From a bacterium (lineage in GTDB: Bacteria > Cyanobacteriota > Vampirovibrionia > Obscuribacterales > Obscuribacteraceae), in assembly GCA_030431355.1 (NCBI GenBank), contig JAUIJG010000055.1, forward strand, positions 1-17,014: a stretch of 17,014 nt of DNA, given 5' to 3'. The position numbers and the translations under genes are program-made. Shown piece by piece: positions 1-7,180 of this stretch; position 1 is the first letter of the stretch; each line of letters starts with the position of its first letter. Under the pieces are notes generated by a model. The model was not told where the DNA came from. It made no database searches and was given only the letters and a program-made list of their open reading frames with translations.

Positions 1-1332
1 TTGTTCATCGGTCTTTTCATCAGTCTGATGGGGGCGCTCTGCAACAATGAATGGCTCTATCTATTATCCTCAGCCTTCGTATCCGCTGCCATTCTAGGTG
101 CTCTTATTCCACTTTTGGTTCTTTTGAACGTAGAGTTTGATTATGCTCTTCCAGAAGAAGTTTTGGCTTCCGACCAGGCTGCTCTCATAGTAAAACTAAA
201 AAAGAGTAGACATCTGGGACCACTCTCCGCGCTCTTTCCCGTCAAATGGTTGAGGCTGAATATCGATGCTGTTCGCCGGGGTACGGATGGAACCAATTTT
301 GAACCTATCTATTCGCCCGAGCCTGTTCTAATTGAGACTCTTGAAGGGGAGAGCTGGTTTGAATTTCCCACTCCCAATCTGCAGCGGGGCGTTTATAAAT
401 TCAACGGTATTGATTTGAGCACCTGTTTCCCCCTGGGAATTACCTGGTGGGAGCGGAAGTTTTCCATAAAGGAAAAGAAAAATGTCTTGCTCACTGTCTA
501 TCCTCGCCACTATGAAGTATCCGGCAACTTTCTCTCTGAGTTGCGCGGTGTCAGCTCCACCATGGGAATGTCTTCGGCACTTTCGGCCGTCACGCACCAG
601 AGCACCAGTTTCCGAAGTGTAAGAGAGTTTCGCACCGGTGATAGTCTCAGGCATATTCACTGGGCCCTCACAGCAAAAGCCAATGAGATCCTTGTTAAAG
701 AGTTTGATCAAGAGACCCTGCCGGTATTCAACTTACTGTTGAATCTCAGGGCCAACTGGCGTAATAAAGAACAGTTTGAATTGGCTGTTTCCACCGCCTT
801 TTCGCTCTGTCATCTCGGCTATCATATGGGACAGATTCCCAATCTCTTTCTCAATCCTCCTCTTAATTCGGAACAGCTTAAGCCGCTTATGTACGATATC
901 CCGTCAGGCTTAAATCCCGGTCTTGAGCTATACGCTGAGATCCTGGCCCGGGTTGAGCCTGTATCCATGAGGGGAAGCAGACGCGGTGCCAGGGACCTGG
1001 AAGATAAAGATATCGAAGTAGATGAGAGCCTTATTGAGATTGACTATTACGAAAGAGATCTATTGACTCTTCTGCCCACGGGAGAGCAGGTGATTAAATA
1101 CAGCCCGGGAGAAGGAGATGTGGTCTGTTCTCCGATTGAGCTGGCTATTGTTCCAGTTGGTTGGGACTATGATGAACCAGTGGAGGATAAGAAGGGGGTT
1201 GCTGCCATGGTCAATTTCGACCGGTTGCGACCGAAGCGCTCTGAAGAAGCAAATGTTAAACAGATGCTCGGTCCCACGGAAGGTCAGGTGATCGGCCAGG
1301 TTGAGTGGGTTAAGGATCTGGAGGCGCTTTGA
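1..1332 (+). CDS. DUF58 domain protein, C-terminal 443 residues (5' end outside window)
   Basis: DUF58 proteins are membrane-anchored and are usually encoded between a MoxR AAA+ ATPase and a TgpA-type transglutaminase. Their biochemical role is not settled; envelope or chaperone-like functions have been proposed. The first ~45 visible residues are hydrophobic and look like the second half of the usual N-terminal membrane hairpin. The DUF58 signature lies at about residues 208-236 of the visible part, with VREFRTGDSLRHIHW followed by KANEILVKEFDQE. The usual Lys after HW is Ala here. The C-terminal ~120 residues are acidic and not recognisable. The reading frame is open to base 1, and the TTG there gives an N-terminus too short for the family, so the true start probably lies upstream. 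The stop overlaps the next start by one base (TGATG), so the two genes are probably translationally coupled. The MoxR partner would be expected to the left of the window. Confidence 0.85.
   Translation: MFIGLFISLMGALCNNEWLYLLSSAFVSAAILGALIPLLVLLNVEFDYALPEEVLASDQAALIVKLKKSRHLGPLSALFPVKWLRLNIDAVRRGTDGTNFEPIYSPEPVLIETLEGESWFEFPTPNLQRGVYKFNGIDLSTCFPLGITWWERKFSIKEKKNVLLTVYPRHYEVSGNFLSELRGVSSTMGMSSALSAVTHQSTSFRSVREFRTGDSLRHIHWALTAKANEILVKEFDQETLPVFNLLLNLRANWRNKEQFELAVSTAFSLCHLGYHMGQIPNLFLNPPLNSEQLKPLMYDIPSGLNPGLELYAEILARVEPVSMRGSRRGARDLEDKDIEVDESLIEIDYYERDLLTLLPTGEQVIKYSPGEGDVVCSPIELAIVPVGWDYDEPVEDKKGVAAMVNFDRLRPKRSEEANVKQMLGPTEGQVIGQVEWVKDLEAL
1320..1324 (+). promoter_or_regulatory. Ribosome binding site that fixes the transglutaminase start
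   Basis: GGAGG sits 7 nt before the ATG at 1332, inside the end of the DUF58 gene. It supports ATG 1332 over the overlapping TTG at 1329, and it fits coupled translation of the two genes. Confidence 0.7.
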
Positions 1333-4300
1333 TGTTTAAGTCAGAAAAGAAAGCACCTGAACCCCAGGAGCCGCCGGAACAGTCTGTACCACTGCGGGTG
1401 GTGGTTTTTCTCATGGCACTGCTCTGTGTAGGTGCCACTTGTTATTTCTCCAAGTTGGAGCCTTTGCTCTCCGGCATCTATATTCTCACCGTTGTTACCG
1501 GTAGTTATTTGAGTTATCTGTTTCGCAACGATGACAATAAGTGGCTCAGGCGCACGGCTTTCATCGGCATTGTTCTTGTCGGCATTTATGCCGGGCGCAA
1601 GTTCATCAGCCCTTTAACCACCGAATACGATTTTGTCGCTCCTTTCGTTATATTTCTTGCCGGGGTATTTGCTAGCTTATGTTTCGAGATGAGAAGCCGC
1701 GCTGATCTGAATCTCTCTTCCGGTCTTGGGCTTTTACTGCTCTGTGTTACTGCTCCTGTGGCCAGGGGACTTCTCTATGGCGGTTTAATCATCGCTTACA
1801 TTTTGCTTGGGGCAGTCATGCTTTATTATGACTGTGTTTCTAGAACTCTGAATGCGTGGTTGAAGAAACAGATTGACCCGGCGCCCCAGGTGAATTATTC
1901 CGGGGGTAATAAGAGAATGCGCAGCCGAGTGGGCTCAACCCTCGGATTGCTTGCTTTCATGCCATTATTGGCTTTGATGATGTTTCTGTTTATGCCGCGG
2001 GTGGACAGCTTTATTGATCAGTTGATGGCTTACTCCAAGTCTTTGAATCCTGACTATGTACTGGATATGGTGGCACCCAGTCAGAAGCCGGCAAGAAGGA
2101 ATGATGCAGGCAAAGGACAATCAGCCAGGGAGTGGTTCAAAAAGAACTCCGATGTTTTATCCAATCTCAAAAAGAACCAGGATAAAGAGAAGGATATGAA
2201 AGAGAAGCTAAAGGCAACAGCAGACAAAGCTGACAAAAAGCCTAAAGCGAAAGAGTCCGGTAAAACATCTGAGAAAAAGCCTGCCGATAAAAAAACTGAA
2301 GAGAAGAAGAAAAAAGAAGAAGAAAAAGACCAGATCAAGACCGAGCCTAAAGATAAAAAGAAGGTTGAGTCCGGAAAGAAAGGGGATAAGTCCGATAAGT
2401 CAGACAAAGCTGACAACGCCGACAAGAAGAGCAAGAAGAAGCAGAAAAGCAAGAGCAAGAAGTCCAGCGATAAAAGCAAAGCCAAAGGAAAGAAAGGTGG
2501 CGCCGGCGCTGGAGACAAGTCGAAGAAGGGGAAAGGCAGCGGCACCGCCGGTAAAGGCGCAGGTAAAACTGGTTCCGGAGGCGATGGAGGCAGTGGAGGC
2601 AAGAAAAAGTCCGGCGAAATTACAATTGAGGATGAGAAGACTCTTGATACCAGAGAACCCTTTGCACCCTCTAATTCCCTGGTTCTAAGCGTCAAGTCTC
2701 GCCGATTGACTTATATGAGACGGCAGTGCTATGACCGATTTGATGGTGTCATCTGGAGTGATTCCAACTCTTCAAAGAGCAAGAAGGGCAAAAGTAAAAA
2801 GCCGGAACCAGAAAAGTCCGTGAAAGTTGTGGATGGTGTCGTCAAACGCGATAGTATCAAAGACGCCCTGGAGAAAGCTGCCATTGCCAGAACCAGAGCG
2901 AATCAGGCTCAATCAAATATTCCTATGCCCCAGGCTCCGACCGGTGCCGTTTCTCCCGGGTCTATTCTCATGAAAGGGGGAACTCTCAAAAGGCAAGAAG
3001 GACTGGTAATGAATGCTGGTTCAGGAAAATCATCGCCTACTCAGTCCCAGGTGGAGCCGCAAAAAGTTGAATCTGAGTCACAAAGCAAAGAGCCTTTCAG
3101 GGACCTTTCCACCAATTTGAGTAAAGCGAGAAAGTTCGAATTCCTTTCCCGGGAAAGACCTTTGTTCCTGGTAGGAATGGCTGATGCATTTTCTATCCCT
3201 CCTCGCTATCCTTCGATCAGCATTACCCAGGAGATCGAGGTTAAGGCCAAGAGTCTCGGCAAAGTTATGCCCGGCGCCTGGATTCCCCAGGAAGTTATTC
3301 TCGATCAAAAAGAGATGAGTGTGGACGGACTGGGCGTGATGCGCACCACGGACAGTCTCAAAAATGGCACTAAGTTCAAGGTGAAAACCGAGCTGCCAAT
3401 CTTTAATCTCGCGTATATGAGGCAACGATCTCCTCTAGGCGCAGACCAGGAAGAGCTGATCCGAGATAATTTTTCTCGTTATCTCCAACTACCCGTCACG
3501 ATAACCGATTCGGTGTTTGAAACGGCAGAGACCAATACCTCTCCTGAATTCAACTGGTACGTGCAGAGTGAACAAATCGCTGAATATCTAAGAAAGAACT
3601 ATGAGTTCAATCCGGAAACGGTGTACGACGATAAAGAACCGGATGTGGTGTCCGCCTTCTTAAATAGCAGTGAAGGGGGGCAGGCTACTCATTTTGCTTC
3701 TGCCTTTGTTATTTTAAACAGATGCATAGGCATTCCTTGTAGGCTTGTGACGGGCTTTGCACCTGGCGAGTTGAACCGTATGACCGGCGCCAGGGACGTG
3801 AGCGGTTTGGACAGGCATACCTGGGCTGAGTCGTATATTCCGGAGTTTGGTTGGGTACCGTTTGATGCCACGCCCGAAGGCTTTTTGCCGGCTCAGAAGA
3901 GAGAGACCGAGTACACCGCCGATGATATCAAAGAGGATCTCGGTCTCAACGAAGCGGAGAAGAAGAAGCAGCTTGAGCAGGCTCTTAATATTGCCGGTTG
4001 GATTCTGGGAGTTTTAGTCGCCCTGGCTCTTTTAGCTTTGCTTCTTCGTAAACTCATTCCCCGCTTGCTTGCCTGGTACAGAAGCCGTCGTGCCAGGGGA
4101 CCGGAATGGGGTCAGTACAAGAAGGTTGTTAAGTCAGTGAAAGAGAGCACCGGGGTTAATCGTTATCCCCAGGAGACTCCTTCTGAATTTACCTTTAGAG
4201 TCAGGCAAACTGTGGACAGGCTCTCCCGGGAAGGGGAAGCTACGCCTTCCGGTTTGCCTGATAGTCTGGATCAATTCATGCAACTCTACTCCGATATCTA

Positions 4301-4382
4301 CTTCGGGCAGAAAAATGAAGGGATGGAAGATCTGAAATATTATGCCGACCTGGTCGCCACCCACGCGAAAAATCGAAAATAG
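1332..4382 (+). CDS. TgpA-like membrane transglutaminase-fold protein with Lys-rich linker; catalytic Cys replaced by Ala
   Basis: This 1016-residue protein has the TgpA plan. About seven hydrophobic segments lie between residues 22 and 222 (DUF3488-like), followed by an outer domain, a last membrane helix near 887-909 and a cytoplasmic DUF4129-like tail (about 925-1000, with QETPSEFTFRVRQ). The transglutaminase core spans about 740-860. It has HFASAFVILNR, GIPCRLVTGF, RHTWAESY and WVPFDATP, so His829 and Asp845 of the triad are present. The nucleophile position, normally G-x-C-x-HFAS, reads GQATHFAS with Ala785 (GCT at 3684-3686). The 44- and 16-residue spacings fit the family as I remember it. 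This suggests a non-catalytic protein, or a repurposed one. Residues ~252-429 are an extremely Lys-rich linker, and a second KS-rich insertion follows the first outer strands. The protein is longer than typical TgpA (~650-750 residues) because of these insertions. It is coupled to the DUF58 gene. Confidence 0.85.
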   Translation: MFKSEKKAPEPQEPPEQSVPLRVVVFLMALLCVGATCYFSKLEPLLSGIYILTVVTGSYLSYLFRNDDNKWLRRTAFIGIVLVGIYAGRKFISPLTTEYDFVAPFVIFLAGVFASLCFEMRSRADLNLSSGLGLLLLCVTAPVARGLLYGGLIIAYILLGAVMLYYDCVSRTLNAWLKKQIDPAPQVNYSGGNKRMRSRVGSTLGLLAFMPLLALMMFLFMPRVDSFIDQLMAYSKSLNPDYVLDMVAPSQKPARRNDAGKGQSAREWFKKNSDVLSNLKKNQDKEKDMKEKLKATADKADKKPKAKESGKTSEKKPADKKTEEKKKKEEEKDQIKTEPKDKKKVESGKKGDKSDKSDKADNADKKSKKKQKSKSKKSSDKSKAKGKKGGAGAGDKSKKGKGSGTAGKGAGKTGSGGDGGSGGKKKSGEITIEDEKTLDTREPFAPSNSLVLSVKSRRLTYMRRQCYDRFDGVIWSDSNSSKSKKGKSKKPEPEKSVKVVDGVVKRDSIKDALEKAAIARTRANQAQSNIPMPQAPTGAVSPGSILMKGGTLKRQEGLVMNAGSGKSSPTQSQVEPQKVESESQSKEPFRDLSTNLSKARKFEFLSRERPLFLVGMADAFSIPPRYPSISITQEIEVKAKSLGKVMPGAWIPQEVILDQKEMSVDGLGVMRTTDSLKNGTKFKVKTELPIFNLAYMRQRSPLGADQEELIRDNFSRYLQLPVTITDSVFETAETNTSPEFNWYVQSEQIAEYLRKNYEFNPETVYDDKEPDVVSAFLNSSEGGQATHFASAFVILNRCIGIPCRLVTGFAPGELNRMTGARDVSGLDRHTWAESYIPEFGWVPFDATPEGFLPAQKRETEYTADDIKEDLGLNEAEKKKQLEQALNIAGWILGVLVALALLALLLRKLIPRLLAWYRSRRARGPEWGQYKKVVKSVKESTGVNRYPQETPSEFTFRVRQTVDRLSREGEATPSGLPDSLDQFMQLYSDIYFGQKNEGMEDLKYYADLVATHAKNRK
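2160..2620 (+). repeat. Low-complexity purine-rich tract coding for the Lys-rich linker
   Basis: The plus strand is dominated by AAG, AAA, GAA and GAT codons. It contains an uninterrupted homopurine run of 32 nt (2298-2329). Short imperfect units such as KSDKSDKADNADKKSKKK and later GKGSGTAGKGAG suggest growth by slippage. The 3' part shifts from Lys/Glu/Asp to Lys/Gly/Ser. The reverse strand is open here only as a by-product of this composition. Confidence 0.8.
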
Positions 4383-4400
4383 ACGGTGGGGTGGGAAAAT

Positions 4401-4429
4401 TTGACAGCCATACAAATGTATGGTTTAAT
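4401..4429 (+). promoter_or_regulatory. Promoter of imuAB with palindromic operator in the spacer
   Basis: TTGACA (4401-4406, perfect -35), a 17-bp spacer and TTTAAT (4424-4429, 5/6 of the -10 consensus) form a near-ideal sigma70 promoter. The spacer holds CCATACA-AA-TGTATGG (4408-4423), a 7-2-7 inverted repeat in the classic place for a repressor. imuAB cassettes are LexA-controlled in many bacteria, and the TAC-N3-TGTA core resembles the cyanobacterial LexA consensus as I recall it. A LexA site is therefore the likeliest reading, but this is inferred. The predicted transcript start near 4436 leaves a leader of about 225 nt before imuA. I see nothing else definite in the 280-base gap, including no clear terminator for the upstream operon. 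Confidence 0.6.
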
Positions 4430-4662
4430 TCCTTTACCTCGAAATAAATAAATAGTTGTAGTGATAGATAGCTGAATTGGCGAGACAGGCTGATTGCTTA
4501 GGGCATTGTTCTTGACTGATGAAGTGCTTTCTATCGACGCTTCGGCATTGACTGTTTTTGCAGGAGAGCCGTTTCAAGTTCTATGGTCAGGCCCCTTTTT
4601 GTAAGAAGAGGGAGAGTTTGGTTTTGTTTGGTTCTATTTTGTTGGAGTCTTACTGGATTTAA

Positions 4663-5508
4663 ATGGCTGCAAAAGCGAATGTAATTGCCTTAAGACAACA
4701 GATGGAACAGTTGTTCCCCGGTAAGTGGTTTGTCGGCCAGGATCGCAACAAGTTTTTGCGTACCGGAATCAATGATATTGATTGTGGTGTGTTACGGGGG
4801 CTTTCCCGTAGAGCTATAAGTGAATGGTCCGGTCCTGTTTCTTCCGGGAAAAGTACTCTTTTACGCAGCGCCATTGCAAACTGGTGTCTTTCAGGCTTTA
4901 ACGTGGCCTACATAGATACTTATAGCCGCCTGGTCGCAGCTGACTGGGCTTTTGTTGATCAGGGTATTTGTGGCGCCATGCCCACAAATCTCGCTGCTCG
5001 AAAAAGTAGAAGCCCGGGAGAGTTTGTTGCTGTTCGTGTCAGTGAGCGTTTAAAGCAGGGTAAGAGGTCTGTGGATTCCAGGATGATCCTGAAGGAGTCT
5101 TGTTGGGTTGCGGAACAGCTTATTCGCAGTGCGATTTTTGATGTGGTTGTATTTGATCTTGGACAGTCGTTTTTTATGAACGACAGGACCTATGCTAGAT
5201 TGCATCGAGCGCTTGATAGATCCAGAACCGCTTTGATTTTAGTCAAGGATTGTCAGTCGGAAAGTAGGCGAGATTCCTGGGGGGCGCAAGCTCGGGGGAG
5301 TTTTGACTGGTCCGATGCTTTTTCAGTCAATGAAGGTATTGAAGGTAGTGTCATGATTGTACCTTCTGTCAAGGCGGAACTTTCCCGGGACGGTTTGACA
5401 CAGGGTATGGAGATCGGTTTTAGTTCCAATGTCACGAATAGCTTGTTTACGTATCCCCAGATTCCCGATCGTCGTACATCAAAGACAAAACCCCGAACTA
5501 AAGGCTAA
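4663..5508 (+). CDS. imuA: ImuA, RecA-like translesion synthesis accessory protein
   Basis: ImuA is a RecA-fold protein of the damage-inducible mutagenesis cassette (imuA-imuB, often with dnaE2). It acts with ImuB in error-prone DNA synthesis, and its exact role is still debated. The 281-residue product has a Walker A at residues 57-65 (GPVSSGKST) and a Walker B-like hydrophobic strand ending in Asp at 159-165 (FDVVVFD), in the order and spacing of the RecA/ImuA family. The N-terminal FLRTGINDIDCGVLRGL segment (31-47) matches the substrate-lead region of ImuA. The start at 4663 is reasonable, although the nearest Shine-Dalgarno-like GGAG (4644-4647) is about 15 nt away; Met14 is a possible alternative. 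The 3' end overlaps imuB by 80 bp, which points to coupled expression. No dnaE2 is present here, so it may lie elsewhere. Confidence 0.85.
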   Translation: MAAKANVIALRQQMEQLFPGKWFVGQDRNKFLRTGINDIDCGVLRGLSRRAISEWSGPVSSGKSTLLRSAIANWCLSGFNVAYIDTYSRLVAADWAFVDQGICGAMPTNLAARKSRSPGEFVAVRVSERLKQGKRSVDSRMILKESCWVAEQLIRSAIFDVVVFDLGQSFFMNDRTYARLHRALDRSRTALILVKDCQSESRRDSWGAQARGSFDWSDAFSVNEGIEGSVMIVPSVKAELSRDGLTQGMEIGFSSNVTNSLFTYPQIPDRRTSKTKPRTKG

Positions 5509-6982
5509 GGCATTTGTTCTGGTTGGCGGACGCAGCCGAGTCTTCTTCTGTTCGAAAAAGGCCGCCCGTAATTTTGTGCGACCGGGTATGCGTCTCTCCC
5601 AGGCTCGTGGTGTTTGTGGAGACCTTCTTTTTCAGGACTATGATCCTTCTCTTTGTTTCGCTGCCCAAAAAGAACTGGTGGCGGATCTTGTGGAGATCTC
5701 TCCCCGGGTTTCCGGTGGTGGTATCGGTGAGATTTTTTTAGATGCCGGAGGGCTTGCCCACACGGGAGGAGAGAGCAAGTTTTGTCGCGAGCTTTTACGC
5801 CTGGTCAGCAGGAGAGGATATGTCGATGCGTTAGTTGGTATAGCAGATTGTGCTTTTGCCGCCGGCCTTGCCACCAGGACCGCAAGACGAAGGTGGCTTA
5901 TTGTCCCTTCCGGTGGGGATATAGAGTTCCTCGCCGGGCTTCCCCTTGAATTTTTGCCTGTATCGGAGGAGGTAAAAGAGTCCCTTAAGACTCTTGGTAT
6001 CAAAACCATAGGTCAATATAGAGATTTGTCCGTCGATAAAATACGGCATCGTTTCGGAGTGGAAGGAGAGCGTGCTTACCGGCTCGCGTCCGGCGTAGAT
6101 GACCTGAGACCGATGCTGCCAGTCCCGGAGAAAAGCTTTCAGTGTGTATTGGATCTGGGCGGTCCCCTGGAATCGCTTACCGATACTATTTTCGTCATGA
6201 AATCTTTGTTGCAGCGACTGGTGGCGCAGTTGGTATCGGAAGGACTTTGTGCCGAAGAGCTCACTGTCTATTTCTACAGTGATGATCTGCTTTTTGAAGA
6301 GAGACCCATAAGTCTTGTCAAACCCTCCAATCAGAGTAAGTTCCTTCTAGAAGTTCTCCGGCTCTCCCTGGAGTCCAAACCCCTCAGTCGCGAATTTACC
6401 GCAATTAAGTTGGTGGTCTCAAAGACCGTTAAGGAGTCTTTCGATCAGTTGGAGATTGCCGCAGGCAAAGACTATCCAAAGTACGGGGGGGATAGCGATT
6501 TCTCTTCCAGCGCTTTTGCCTATCTTCTCCAGCGCCTGGAGACCAGATTGGGAGAAGGCGTACTTGTTCGGCCGGTGGCGGAGGATAATTATTTCCCCGA
6601 GATGGCGGGGAACTGGCAGCCGGTGAATTTGAAAGAAACACGAACCATGGTTATGGAGGAGCCGAGTACGGCTTATGCTCTCAGGCTGTTGAACAATGAA
6701 GGGGTGGCTGCCGGATTGGTATTGAAACGACAGGACGAGCCGGTTCCTGCCCTGGTCGAACTGAAAGAGGCAAAGCCTTTCTCTGTCACTTTCTCCGGGG
6801 TATGGTATAGAGTTTTGCACATTACCAGCCCGGAAAAACTTTCCGGCAACTGGTGGGAGGAGTCATTGAGAAAGTCCTATTACATGGCTCTTTTGCAGTC
6901 GGTATCAAACAAACGCAGCCTGGTGCTTCTCACCTATAACCATCAACAAAAGAGTTGGTTTATGGAAGGGTCTTTTGACTGA
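5429..6982 (+). CDS. imuB: ImuB, catalytically degenerate Y-family polymerase-like protein
   Basis: This 517-residue product has the ImuB plan. It begins MSRIACLRIPRFPIVVHQR, where true Y-family polymerases have a catalytic Asp, then has PGMRLSQARGVC (about 53-64). The SIDE active-site motif reads GIGE at residues 98-101, so the catalytic Asp is Gly. This loss is normal for ImuB, which acts as a protein hub between the clamp and the DnaE2 polymerase. A helix-hairpin-helix/finger region follows (LKTLGIKTIGQY, about 187-198). The expected beta-clamp motif is QLEIAA at 340-345 and lacks the usual aromatic residue. The C-terminal end (SGNWWEESLRKSYY, then WFMEGSFD) is the conserved ImuB tail. The start ATG lies inside imuA, so translation is probably coupled. 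No convincing terminator follows; TGACTGAGTCA plus TTTTT at 6976-6991 is very short. Confidence 0.87.
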   Translation: MSRIACLRIPRFPIVVHQRQNPELKAKAFVLVGGRSRVFFCSKKAARNFVRPGMRLSQARGVCGDLLFQDYDPSLCFAAQKELVADLVEISPRVSGGGIGEIFLDAGGLAHTGGESKFCRELLRLVSRRGYVDALVGIADCAFAAGLATRTARRRWLIVPSGGDIEFLAGLPLEFLPVSEEVKESLKTLGIKTIGQYRDLSVDKIRHRFGVEGERAYRLASGVDDLRPMLPVPEKSFQCVLDLGGPLESLTDTIFVMKSLLQRLVAQLVSEGLCAEELTVYFYSDDLLFEERPISLVKPSNQSKFLLEVLRLSLESKPLSREFTAIKLVVSKTVKESFDQLEIAAGKDYPKYGGDSDFSSSAFAYLLQRLETRLGEGVLVRPVAEDNYFPEMAGNWQPVNLKETRTMVMEEPSTAYALRLLNNEGVAAGLVLKRQDEPVPALVELKEAKPFSVTFSGVWYRVLHITSPEKLSGNWWEESLRKSYYMALLQSVSNKRSLVLLTYNHQQKSWFMEGSFD

Positions 6983-7080
6983 GTCATTTTTGGGAAGGGA
7001 GCTGGAGAGCAGTTCCTGCCAAAGGCTCAGAATCCCCACTGTATTGGGAAAAACTGCATCTAGTCAGAGTCGTTGTCACG

Positions 7081-7108
7081 TTGCGGTTATGTTGCCGGGT
7101 TATATATA
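7081..7108 (+). promoter_or_regulatory. Weak candidate promoter for the amidase-RlpA gene
   Basis: TTGCGG (7081-7086) stands 16 bp before TATATA (7103-7108), inside an alternating TA run. The -35 match is poor and the -10 register is ambiguous. The 198-base gap between imuB and the next gene contains nothing better. The downstream gene has only a weak AAGG (7165-7168) 12 nt before its ATG. Confidence 0.22.
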
Positions 7109-7180
7109 TAGTTGACTGGCGATTCCTCCGGAATTCGACAAATCGCTTAGTACCCCTCCATCCCAAGGTATCCCTACTTA

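Noticed and set aside
1329..1331. TTG start for the transglutaminase gene
   Set aside because: ATG 1332 has ideal spacing from GGAGG and forms the usual TGATG coupling.
2081..2695. Long open frame on the minus strand across the Lys-rich tract
   Set aside because: It is the mirror of purine-rich codons (Ser/Phe/Leu/Pro only), has no family features, and lies wholly inside a well-supported gene.
6976..6991. TGACTGAGTCA plus TTTTT as terminator of imuB
   Set aside because: The stem is five base pairs with a one-base loop, which cannot form a stable hairpin.
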